This document shows, piece after piece, positions 9,001 to 14,355 of a DNA stretch of 14,974 bases. How positions within the stretch are numbered: position 1 is the first letter of the stretch; each line of letters starts with the position of its first letter. The translations under genes and the position numbers were made by a program. Source of the DNA: Clostridiales bacterium (lineage in GTDB: Bacteria > Bacillota > Clostridia > WRLR01); assembly GCA_031263625.1 (NCBI GenBank), contig JAISFK010000186.1:1-14974 (forward strand), written 5' to 3'. The notes below the pieces were generated by a model that saw only the letters and a program-made list of their open reading frames with translations, was not told the DNA's origin and did not search any database.

Positions 9001-9555
9001 GCGATCCTGGTTCCGCTGCGCGTGGAGGCGCGCTTCGCCGACACGGCCTCGCTCGCGGACAGGCGGGTTGCGGCGGAGATCGAGAGGGCGGCGGCCCAAA
9101 TGCTCGTGTTTGGCGTCGGGGGCGGCCTGTTTGCCCCGGACGCTCCGGTCACGGCGCGGCAGGCGGCGGCGATGCTCCTGCGCACCATGGGCCTCCCGGC
9201 GGCGTGGGACGCGACGATGGGCGCGGCGGCCGAGCGCGGCCTGCTGGGCGCGGGCGTGAGCCCGGACGAGCCAATGGCGAGGATCGGCGCGGCGGCCATG
9301 GTTGTCGGCGCATTGGACGGCATGGGCATGAAGCCGGCCATTTCGCCGGAGGCCGCCGACGAGGCGCTGAAAGGCTACGCGGATCTCGATCTCGCCGGGC
9401 TGGACGGCGGGCAGCGGGCGAGCCTAGCCATCTGCTCGGAGCTGGGGATATTCCAGGGCGCGGGCGGCGGCGCGATGGATCCGTTCGGCATCCTCTCCCG
9501 CTCGCAGATGGCGTCCATCGCGGTGCGCCTGCAGGACGTTCTGCTCGGCCGGTGA
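3043..9555 (+). CDS. Giant SLH-anchored surface protein with right-handed beta-helix, CBM-like and Ig-like modules
   Basis: A 2170-residue secreted protein. ATG 3043 follows AAGGAAAGG by about 9 bases; GTG 3034 and ATG 3049 are less well placed. Signal peptide about 1-34. Modules seen: Ig-like about 45-130; CBM4/9-like 136-325 (starts NILQNGGFED); Ig-like 337-415; right-handed beta-helix about 424-985, opening with YYFSQSGDDANDGAS and ...KPGDTVLFRRGDAW, then Asn/Gly-rich rungs; CBM-like about 993-1193 (LLANPGFED); Ig-like 1196-1277 and 1284-1368; CBM-like 1376-1545 and 1545-1722; Pro/Asp/Glu hexapeptide linker 1723-1826; SLH region about 1997-2170. Beta-helix domains of this kind occur in polysaccharide lyases and hydrolases, but I cannot point to catalytic residues, so the reaction is unknown. 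It lies between the binding-protein and permease genes of one importer, suggesting it feeds that importer. The SLH repeats lack the usual Thr-Arg-Ala-Glu motif. Confidence 0.88.
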   Translation: MDMSNRHRPPKTWVSLLAAAAMLLQLLPAAAGAAPGGDGGSDIERILTPNAKQIVKDYDKYEPYDLRLPETVKVRTGDGSVYDVRASWDAESLDLSAAAAIALAGTLDAGSLGEQGIANPQDLRPSLAISVVEPANILQNGGFEDPSLGSSWSAEMSSGSRSIATEPEYVNGGAQAVKASGYSQPYHMIGQDIRAALRANGPGEYYMGGWARLGAEDAGAYTVKFRTDIDIVAGKTPTGTGCRVYSSYIPAAYRPFGEADYQASLPEGGKIPQSGGYAKVQNRAMLLWEGAVSRALFLAETESPSDGNGYPGTIYFDDMELIPLNVTLPANNIASYTPPSAIVAAEGTPFESLALPASLPVALEDGSPENVAVAWQKGGYDENAPAVYAIRGIFAETASVFNNGNIVPEISVTVAASGQSPGTAYYFSQSGDDANDGASELAPKKEITQAFVSALKPGDTVLFRRGDAWYDPALSMNFAGVKGTAEWPIAFGAYGAGADPVIAALSRPGGAWSDEGGGAWSVPYSGAAILRVYVDGELLGPGLASGGAAGLRDGEYFLEGGKLYVKGLGNPAGRAEIMENRGGYLLFFQNSEHITFDGIAFKGGPGGWATVMAVAPTKNLVFRNLALTQLYKYGIVFQNDGGTGAQNLSPLIENCVLDRVWSDAAYWNQIANGVGNSDAITCDGILLRNACDGAIIRGNTVTSFGHTGIGLEINGATNAGDGVRNCVIERNVVSGGDSQYLHALDCSGDDRLAGNIFRWNYCYDITVSSHLLGKGNVMFGNIFAYIRETASASTTRQAYAIDLMPWIDANRPLACEGNIVMNNTVFDTDSAIRASGALVGKNLIANNIVASWFGASGLRIESVGEPQIVRGNLFWNGGGEYSLIRQGDAYYTADGANMLPNMGGNMQGDPMFAAPGEGKSDFAARDFSLRDGSPYLNAGLPLSAILSDEFPAAELLKAPGAYADFYGNPYAAHAPSVGAVSGFAAADPSRGLLANPGFEDSASSISPWAVHDYGGGGAVAEIVSGEGAYEGNSARLANRERNYASVRQGVVAALEEWGPGDYYVQAYARQGPGAALQGQIQLPLSGMFNVWDGAAGAPGAPGAAVSGTFYFRTGGNGYPGGVAPPDFAPATVALGEQAYAKISNRLWLDFVPGSLASSTDGAGFIHFQDSNGASEPRADIYLDEWMLVKCDDIVSAEPAAPLVARVGTEFSELALPKAAKVALDGGGVEYVPVSWTQGAYNAGVAGTYVLSGALDLSEYPQLSGRRHQVRATSCEVTLKDSLGIARIPDIAGVKVLYGVPADAAIARLPQKASVVLEDGSGAELDIIWDAGGYNPHVSGAYAFTGAFAATDGISAGGAGGAGVVATVTVADKIGIGENLLENGDAEGGLEGGAWSAAWGGSLLWSESGGIGGGGAMLYDLGSSSGWRSPVQDVTDQLKALGQGTYYMETWVKISGETADPAAAQAFKIFLVVNDGLADNDQNGFFTPDEVVVQPGGDYAKVSGYVTVTWKAPLAKAVLACLYRDHGVYPAATLLIDGVGMRRAELLDNPGFEDGAAGWAGAGDAALSIDADSHTAFTLFSGSQQGFRASPAYRGESAARSSGRTGAHDGPAQDVTANVMEMGAGEYRLSAWAKTGGGAGLLQLGLRAVPGDGGNSAEYLTEASEIGDAEYALCEGTVVLPDSAVAAVAAVAAGRLEFFVKTPGESIPETVFFDDCGLIRLGDAPPMDGPEPPDDETEPPVDEPEPPIDGPEPPVDEPETPVDEPAQPGDETEPPIDGPEPPDDKTEPPIDDPEPPIDEPALPGDEPEPPVDGPVPPADGPWPPSGEPASAAASSAPPSIAPNAPPAETPGAPGAASEAPGEALLGEVPLGAALPEGQPAAIVESLPRSEIALRPATAGQRERAEAAVGALAASAAAGGIAVEMAGAPAVARLAAKGPQVVEYRPGGPAGAPQITAVAVLNADGTLAAVPARIAADGGIAVVLSGGSAILVPLRVEARFADTASLADRRVAAEIERAAAQMLVFGVGGGLFAPDAPVTARQAAAMLLRTMGLPAAWDATMGAAAERGLLGAGVSPDEPMARIGAAAMVVGALDGMGMKPAISPEAADEALKGYADLDLAGLDGGQRASLAICSELGIFQGAGGGAMDPFGILSRSQMASIAVRLQDVLLGR

Positions 9556-9565
9556 GCCGGGCTGG

Positions 9566-9588
9566 GCGCGGGAGCCGCAACCCCGCGC
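9566..9588 (+). other. RNA hairpin between the surface-protein and permease genes
   Basis: GCGCGGG (9566-9572) pairs perfectly with CCCGCGC (9582-9588) around a 9-base loop, in the 62-bp gap after the giant gene. No T-run follows, so it is unlikely to end transcription fully. A role in processing or unequal expression of surface protein and permeases is a guess; in G+C-rich DNA a 7-bp stem may arise by chance. Confidence 0.35.
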
Positions 9589-9617
9589 ACCGGATAAGCA
9601 TGGAAGGAGGGAGCTCT

Positions 9618-10565
9618 TTGGAGAGCGCGCAGGCAGCTAATCGCAGCACCGCCGCGCCGGCGCGGCTGAAGCTCAGGCGGGCCATCGGCAGATACTGGAT
9701 GCTTTACGTCCTGCTGGCGCCCCTGCTGCTTTACTACGTGATATTCTGCTATTTGCCCATGTTCGGCATCGTCATCGCCTTTCAGGACTATAGGGCGACG
9801 AGGGGCGTTTTTGGGAGCGAATGGGTCGGCTTCAAGCATTTTGCCGCCTTTTTCAGCTCCGAGTATCTGTGGCGCACCGTCCGCAACACGCTCTCCATCA
9901 GCGGGCTCGGGCTGGTGTTCGGCTTCCCCGCGCCCATTTTGCTGGCACTCATGCTCAACGAGCTGCGCGGCGGCGCGTTCAAGAAGACGGTGCAGACCAT
10001 CACCTACATACCGCACTTCATCTCAGTCGTCGTCATCGTCTCCATCGTGATGAACTTCGTATCGACGAAGGGGCTGATTAACGAGCTTCTCGCGCTTCTG
10101 GGAGCGGAGCCCATCAGGTACGCCTCCGATCCGAGCCTGTTCTACCCCGTCTACGTCATTTCCGGCATCTGGCAGACCATCGGCTGGGACAGCATCATCT
10201 TCCTGGCCGCCCTGGCGGGCGTGGCCCCGGAGCTTTACGAGGCGGCCACGATAGACGGCGCGAAGCGGCTCCGCAGGATATGGCACGTCACGCTGCCGGG
10301 GATCGCCCCCACGATCGCGCTCATGCTCATCTTGCGCATGGGGGGCATCATGTCTGTGGGCTATGAGAAGATTATCCTCATGTACAACCCCGGCATCTAC
10401 GAAAAGGCCGACGTGATCTCCACATACGTGTTCCGGCGCGGCCTCTCCGACGGGCAGTACAGCTTTGCCGCCGCCGTGGGGCTGTTTAACTCCGTCGTCA
10501 ATTTTATTCTTCTGCTGGCCGCCGACAGGGCGAGCAAGAGGCTGGGGCAGAGCGGGCTGCTGTAA
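9618..10565 (+). CDS. Carbohydrate ABC transporter permease, LplB-type
   Basis: A 315-residue inner-membrane permease. The start is TTG 9618, six bases after a strong AAGGAGGG (9604-9611); ATG 9600 is in frame but would lie upstream of that ribosome site. About six hydrophobic spans are visible, the first in WMLYVLLAPLLLYYVIFCYL. The ATPase-contact (EAA) loop is EAATIDGAKRLRRIWHVTLP, beginning at Glu208 with the conserved Gly214. Length and the N-terminal sequence with GIVIAFQDYRATRGVFGSEW fit the LplB/YteP branch of sugar permeases. It pairs with the permease at 10704. No ATPase gene is present, as is usual for these systems, which in Bacillus subtilis share MsmX. Confidence 0.93.
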   Translation: MESAQAANRSTAAPARLKLRRAIGRYWMLYVLLAPLLLYYVIFCYLPMFGIVIAFQDYRATRGVFGSEWVGFKHFAAFFSSEYLWRTVRNTLSISGLGLVFGFPAPILLALMLNELRGGAFKKTVQTITYIPHFISVVVIVSIVMNFVSTKGLINELLALLGAEPIRYASDPSLFYPVYVISGIWQTIGWDSIIFLAALAGVAPELYEAATIDGAKRLRRIWHVTLPGIAPTIALMLILRMGGIMSVGYEKIILMYNPGIYEKADVISTYVFRRGLSDGQYSFAAAVGLFNSVVNFILLLAADRASKRLGQSGLL

Positions 10566-10604
10566 TGGAGGCGGCTTGCCGTAATTGCGGCGGGCTGATG
10601 CGGG

Positions 10605-10663
10605 CTGTTGCAAAGCCGGCCGCTGCAAGATGTGGCCGTTGCAAGGCGGCCGTTGCGGGGCGG
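10605..10663 (+). repeat. Short degenerate tandem repeat between the two permease genes
   Basis: About four imperfect units of 14-16 bp on the theme G-C-C/T-G-T-T-G-C-A-A-G (for example GCCGCTGCAAGATGTG, GCCGTTGCAAGGCG, GCCGTTGCGGGGCG). They fill much of the 138-bp gap between the permease genes. No function is evident; replication slippage is the simple explanation. Confidence 0.5.
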
Positions 10664-10703
10664 ACGGCTATATATGGCTTATACTATGAAGGGGGCGAAA
10701 TGC

Positions 10704-11597
10704 ATGGCAGAGGACAAGGGGGCCGGCGCGAAGGCGTTCAGGCTTGCGAACGCGCTCTTGCTGTCGCTTTTGGCGGTGGCCGCGTTCTACCCGATCTTTT
10801 ACGTGCTGGTCGCGTCGGTCAGCGACCCTGTGAAGCTGTACGCGGCGTCCAAGGTGTTGCTGTTTCCGCAGGGCTTCTCGCTCGCGGCGTACAAGATCGT
10901 CTTTACAAATTCGTGGATATGGCGCAGCTATCTCAACACGCTCTTTTATGTGGTGGCCGGCGGCGCGCTGAGCATCTTTGTGACCCTGCTGGGCGGGTAC
11001 GCCCTCTCCAGGAAGTACTTGCCCGGCCGAAGCGTCTTCCTCGTCATTGTCACAATAACCATGTTTTTCAGCGGGGGGCTGATCCCGACGTTTATCATCG
11101 TGAACGGCCTCGGGCTGACCGACACGGTCTTCGCCATGATTTTGCCCAGCGCGGTCAGCACGTACAACCTGCTGGTCATGAAGACGTTCTTGCAGGGGCT
11201 GCCCGACGAGATGGAGGAAACTTCGCGCATCGACGGGGCGAACGACTTCACGATTCTGTGGAAGGTCATGGCGCCGCTCGCCGCGCCGGCCCTCGCCGTC
11301 GTGTCCCTTTTTTACATCGTCAGCATCTGGAACTCGTACATCGCGCCCACGATATACCTGCGCAACCGCGACCTCTTTCCGTTGCAGGTGATCCTGCGGG
11401 AGATCCTGCTCTCCGGGAACACGAACAGCACGAACCTGAATCTGTCGGTTTCGGGGGGGAATGAGGACTATCAGGCGTATTCCGACGCGGTGAAGTATGC
11501 GACCATCGTCGTCGCGACGGTCCCGATCCTGTGCGTGTACCCGTTTTTGCAGCGCTATTTCGTTAAAGGCGTCATGCTTGGGGCCATCAAAGGTTAG
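10704..11597 (+). CDS. Carbohydrate ABC transporter permease, YtcP-type
   Basis: A 297-residue membrane permease. ATG 10704 is chosen because GAAGGGGG (10688-10695) lies 8 bases ahead and the resulting N-terminus (MAEDKGAGAKAFRLANALLL) matches family length; in-frame ATGs at 10674 and 10686 have weaker ribosome sites. Hydrophobic spans are clear, with FYPIFYVLVASVSDP after the first and the family pattern GGYALSRKYLPGRS. The ATPase-contact loop begins EETSRIDGAND at Glu171, with Gly178, and continues ILWKVMAPLAAPA. The C-terminus ends YFVKGVMLGAIKG, typical of YtcP/LplC permeases. It forms the import channel with the LplB-type partner upstream. A gap of 138 bases separates it from that gene. 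Confidence 0.93.
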   Translation: MAEDKGAGAKAFRLANALLLSLLAVAAFYPIFYVLVASVSDPVKLYAASKVLLFPQGFSLAAYKIVFTNSWIWRSYLNTLFYVVAGGALSIFVTLLGGYALSRKYLPGRSVFLVIVTITMFFSGGLIPTFIIVNGLGLTDTVFAMILPSAVSTYNLLVMKTFLQGLPDEMEETSRIDGANDFTILWKVMAPLAAPALAVVSLFYIVSIWNSYIAPTIYLRNRDLFPLQVILREILLSGNTNSTNLNLSVSGGNEDYQAYSDAVKYATIVVATVPILCVYPFLQRYFVKGVMLGAIKG

Positions 11598-11623
11598 CAG
11601 GCCGTAGCGGAAAATAGTATAAT
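11594..11623 (+). promoter_or_regulatory. Candidate internal promoter ahead of the M14-like gene
   Basis: A perfect TATAAT (11618-11623) lies 18 bases after TTAGCA (11594-11599), which matches 4 of 6 bases of a -35 box and overlaps the permease stop codon. It could give the two enzyme genes their own transcript. The surrounding stretch is A-rich, so a chance TATAAT is possible. Confidence 0.35.
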
Positions 11624-11641
11624 AGAAAAACGGCAAATAAA

Positions 11642-11689
11642 AAAATAGCAAAATAGGGAAATGACAAAATAGCAAAATAGGAAAATGGC
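11642..11689 (+). repeat. Tandem 24-bp A-rich repeat, two units
   Basis: Two adjacent 24-bp units, each beginning AAAATAGCAAAATAGG, at 11642-11665 and 11666-11689, differing at two positions. A shorter similar sequence precedes them. They fill the space between the candidate promoter and the ribosome site GGAGGT (11694-11699), so they would form the mRNA leader of the next gene. Strikingly low in G+C for this window. Confidence 0.8.
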
Positions 11690-11707
11690 ATTGGGAGGTG
11701 CGCGGCG

Positions 11708-12760
11708 ATGGATTTGCCCGCATTTTGGAAAAGCGATTTGGGCGCGCTGGACGGGCTGGCCGGGAGCGCGAGAGTCGCCGAGGTGTCCGAAATCGCCCGC
11801 TCGGCGGGCAACCGGCCTGTCTGGGCGTTCAGGTACGGCGCGCGCCAGGCCGTCGCCAGCAGCGCGAACTACAGTTCTGCGTGCGGCGCGCACGACAGCC
11901 GGTTCTATGCGGACAGGCAGGGGAAAAAGCCCGCCGTTCTGCTCGTCGGCGCGGTTCACGGCCAGGAAACCGAGGGGCTTATGGCACTGCTGAACCTCGT
12001 GTCCCTGCTGGAAACAGGACTGGATCTGGGCGGGCGGGCGAATCGCGGACTGGTTGAGGCGGCGGGCGCCGTGCGCCTGACGATAGTGCCGGCCGCCAAC
12101 CCGGACGGGCGCGCGCGCGTCGCGCCCGATTCCATGATCGGGATGCGCAACGACGAGCTGCAGTACTGGGGGCAGGGGACGTGGAAGGACGGCAACCTGT
12201 GCAGATGGCCCGACTGCAAGAGGGTGCATCCGATCAAGGACTTTGCGGGCTTTCTTGGCGGCTATTTCAACGACGACGGCGTGAATCTCAACCACGACCA
12301 GTTTTTCAAGCCGATGGCCAGGGAAACCCAGGCCCTGTTCGACATTGCCATCGACGAGTTCGCCGACTGCATCCTCATGTTGCACGGCGGCACCAACTCG
12401 CAGAACGCGCTGCTGCCGACTGCGTATGCGCCGCTGGAGGCGTGCGAGGCGCTCCGGCAGCTGGCGAGGCGCTGCGACACGAAGGCGCGCGCCGAAGGGC
12501 TCGCCTTTTGCGTTCCGCCGTTCCCGCCGCTGCCGTCCGGAGACACGCCGCCTTCATTCAATCTGGCGAGCGCCCTGCACCACGCCGTGGGCGCCGTCGC
12601 CGCCATATTCGAGAGCAACGAGTGCATCGTCGATCAGCCCGGCGTCCAATACACGCACGAGCAGATATACCGCTCCCACATGATCCTCTTTGAGGAGGCG
12701 TTGCGCTTCTTTGCGTCCAGGCAGCTGGGCGGGGCGCACTCTGATTTTGGGCTATACTGA
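11708..12760 (+). CDS. M14-type zinc hydrolase (carboxypeptidase-like), cytoplasmic
   Basis: A 350-residue protein without signal peptide or membrane segment. ATG 11708 follows GGAGGT (11694-11699) by 8 bases. The M14 zinc site is visible: His84 and Glu87 in VLLVGAVHGQETEG, His226 in ILMLHGGTN, and a likely catalytic Glu302 in AAIFESNE. At GVNLNHDQFF, where classical carboxypeptidases have Asn-Arg for gripping the substrate's carboxyl end, this protein has Asn195-His196. That suggests an amidase or deacylase activity rather than a plain carboxypeptidase (inference). Context: behind a sugar importer and before a uronyl hydrolase, so it may remove an amide-linked group from imported glycan. The last two codons and the TGA stop lie inside repeat copy B, so its C-terminus was set by that insertion. 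Confidence 0.82.
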   Translation: MDLPAFWKSDLGALDGLAGSARVAEVSEIARSAGNRPVWAFRYGARQAVASSANYSSACGAHDSRFYADRQGKKPAVLLVGAVHGQETEGLMALLNLVSLLETGLDLGGRANRGLVEAAGAVRLTIVPAANPDGRARVAPDSMIGMRNDELQYWGQGTWKDGNLCRWPDCKRVHPIKDFAGFLGGYFNDDGVNLNHDQFFKPMARETQALFDIAIDEFADCILMLHGGTNSQNALLPTAYAPLEACEALRQLARRCDTKARAEGLAFCVPPFPPLPSGDTPPSFNLASALHHAVGAVAAIFESNECIVDQPGVQYTHEQIYRSHMILFEEALRFFASRQLGGAHSDFGLY

Positions 12761-12858
12761 CGAGCATTTGAATTTTCCATAAACGCGAGTCAGCAATACT
12801 CGTTTCCTCTGTCCGACCGCAAATTGCGGTCGGAATTACCAATCGAACACGAGTATAA
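12752..12858 (-). repeat. Palindromic interspersed element, copy B (inverted, 107 bp)
   Basis: The reverse complement of copies A and C with only a few differences: on the plus strand it opens TATACTGACGAGCATTTG and ends AACACGAGTATAA, with the same internal 10-bp-arm palindrome at about 12813-12833. It overlaps the end of the M14-like gene, whose TGA (12758-12760) is part of the element. Its right end is 33 bases from the start of the hydrolase gene and is followed by a TATAAT (12862-12867) without a good -35 box. Confidence 0.85.
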
Positions 12859-12890
12859 AACTATAATTTGGAAAGGAACGGCCTGAGCAC

Positions 12891-13952
12891 ATGCGAAACG
12901 GCAAGGTTGAAAAGGCGCTGTTGCGCGCCTTGGGCAGAGATCCCGAAAGCGTTAATACCGACTGGTTTGGCACGTCGCTGATATCAGGCGCGCTGGATCA
13001 CAGCAGGCTCGGCCATCCCGAGGCGGCCGATTTTGCCGCCAGGTGGCTTGAGTCGCATATCGAGCGCCACAGGGGGATGGCGCCGGACGATCTGCACGAA
13101 ACGTGTGAGGGGCCGCGTTGCCGCGTCATTCGCGGCGGCGCTTTGCTGATTGGCACGTATTGCGGCTACTTCGGAATAAGCCATGCCTGCAAAAAGCTGT
13201 TTGACCAGACCGGCCACGCCGGCGCACGGCAGGCGTGCCTCGACGCTGGCGACGTGATACTGCACCATGCGGCAAGGAACGGCCTTGGACTGGTTTGCCA
13301 CGACGACGGTGAGCGCCCGTTCACGATACCGGACGCGGCCTTTTTCGTCATCCCGCCCCTGCTGGCAGCGGCTGCCTTCGATTCGCCGCAGGCGCCCGCG
13401 CTTGGGCGCCAGGCGCGTGTGCAGCTCAAAGGCTTCGCCGACCTTTTCTTCGACAGGGGGGCCATGCTGACGAAGACAGTGTTCCGCGACGGCAGATTGG
13501 GCAAAACGTATTGGATCCGGGCTACTGGGTGGCTCCTTTGGGCCATTGCGGAGTCATTGGGCTATCTGGACAGGACGGAGCCCATCTATGGCGAAACGGT
13601 CGAAAAGCTCGCGATGATGGCGGAGGGCCTTGAAAAATACCAGGACGTGTCAGGCGGCTTCCGGCTGCTGGTTGACGATGAAAGTGCGCCGCTTGAAACC
13701 ACGGGGAGCATCATGATCGCCTGTTGCGTCCACAAGGCCGTGCGCTGCGGCTGGCTCCCGCCAAAATACGCGCGCATGGCCGAGAGAGCCTGGGAATACG
13801 TGAACTCGCGCACCGACGGCGAGGGGAATCTCAGTGGTTGCTACTCCGGCTGGGCGCTTCCTGCGGAAGACGGGGAACTGCAGCTGTTCGACAGGCCAAT
13901 GGACTGGATGCAGGGTATGTTGCTGGCCGCAGGCGCCGAATTTGCGACCTGA
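12891..13952 (+). CDS. GH88/GH105-type unsaturated uronyl hydrolase
   Basis: A 353-residue protein with no signal peptide, so cytoplasmic. Start ATG 12891; the nearest ribosome site AAAGGA (12872-12877) is 13 bases ahead, a little far. Family features: an (alpha/alpha)6-type helical pattern, IPDAAFFVIPPLL with Asp148 at the place of the catalytic Asp of YteR-like enzymes, YWIRATGWLLWAIAESLGYL around residues 207-226, and LETTGSIMIACCVHKAVRCG near 269-287. Such enzymes hydrate the 4,5-unsaturated uronic acid left at oligosaccharide ends by polysaccharide lyases, releasing it. That supports a lyase-type attack outside the cell and uronic-acid substrates for the importer. The length is normal for the family. 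The gene with its downstream decarboxylase scrap is bracketed by inverted repeat copies B and C. Confidence 0.82.
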   Translation: MRNGKVEKALLRALGRDPESVNTDWFGTSLISGALDHSRLGHPEAADFAARWLESHIERHRGMAPDDLHETCEGPRCRVIRGGALLIGTYCGYFGISHACKKLFDQTGHAGARQACLDAGDVILHHAARNGLGLVCHDDGERPFTIPDAAFFVIPPLLAAAAFDSPQAPALGRQARVQLKGFADLFFDRGAMLTKTVFRDGRLGKTYWIRATGWLLWAIAESLGYLDRTEPIYGETVEKLAMMAEGLEKYQDVSGGFRLLVDDESAPLETTGSIMIACCVHKAVRCGWLPPKYARMAERAWEYVNSRTDGEGNLSGCYSGWALPAEDGELQLFDRPMDWMQGMLLAAGAEFAT

Positions 13953-14231
13953 GGCCGCGCGGCGACCGGCATCCAGGCTTATGGCGAAGCCGATCGGGGC
14001 GCGGCGATGGCGGTGGGCGCGGTGCGCGCCCGCAACCCCAAGCTGATCGTCCTCGGCAACACCCCGTCCGCGCTGCTGGCGCGCGGGACGGAGCGCGAAG
14101 TTCGCGAGGACACGCGCCGCCAGCTGGAAGAAGCCGGCGGCGAGCGGTTTATCCCAAGGCCGTCCAACGCTGTGGCGCACGGCACCCCTGTGCGCAATGT
14201 GATGGCCATGCTGGAGGAGCTGCACCGCTAA
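13953..14231 (+). pseudogene. C-terminal remnant of a uroporphyrinogen-decarboxylase-family gene
   Basis: Starting at the codon after the hydrolase's TGA, the same frame stays open for 92 codons to TAA. It reads like the last quarter of URO-D-family proteins (about 340-380 residues): NPKLIVLGNTPSALLARGT, then EREVREDTRRQLEEAGGERF, then a proline/asparagine turn PSNAVAHGTPVRNVMAMLEEL. There is no proper start: the in-frame ATG at 14007 has no ribosome site. The N-terminal three quarters, with the catalytic region, are absent, so it is a deletion remnant. URO-D-family members also act in corrinoid methyl transfer, so no haem role is implied. Confidence 0.65.
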
Positions 14232-14250
14232 AATCCCTGCGGAATCTATA

Positions 14251-14355
14251 TTATACTCGTGTTCGATTGGAAATTCCGACCGCAATTTGCGGTCGGACAG
14301 AGGAAACGAGTATTACTGACTCGCGTTTATGATATTCAAATGCTCGTCAGTATAA
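14251..14355 (+). repeat. Palindromic interspersed element, copy C (105 bp)
   Basis: Same orientation as copy A and identical to it over the first 60 bases; it opens TTATACTCGTGTTCG and ends CTCGTCAGTATAA. The palindrome is at 14276-14296. In this copy the sequence after the palindrome reads ACGAGTAT, pairing perfectly with ATACTCGT at the left end, so the left half folds as one long hairpin. It lies 19 bases after the decarboxylase remnant. Confidence 0.85.

Noticed and set aside
7741..9341. Long open frames of about 450-510 codons on the minus strand opposite the giant gene
   Set aside because: They are composition effects of G+C-rich, repeat-rich coding DNA: the products are Arg/Gly/Ser-rich, lack domains and ribosome sites, and the plus strand carries clear protein modules.
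9204..9617. Upstream extension of the LplB-type permease into the end of the giant gene
   Set aside because: The extension reads the SLH region in another frame and is Arg/Gly-rich; the strong AAGGAGGG at 9604-9611 points to TTG 9618.
12862..12867. TATAAT beside repeat copy B as promoter of the hydrolase gene
   Set aside because: No acceptable -35 box at 16-19 bp; the nearest candidate (TTACCA at 12836) leaves a 20-bp spacer. Kept only as a remark.
13981..14231. Intact small gene starting at ATG 13981 or 14007
   Set aside because: 13981 is out of frame with the URO-D-like sequence, and 14007 has no ribosome site and starts inside the conserved domain.
2835..14355. CRISPR array from the three similar repeats
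   Set aside because: The copies are over 100 bp long, kilobases apart and in mixed orientation; there are no regular spacers or cas genes.
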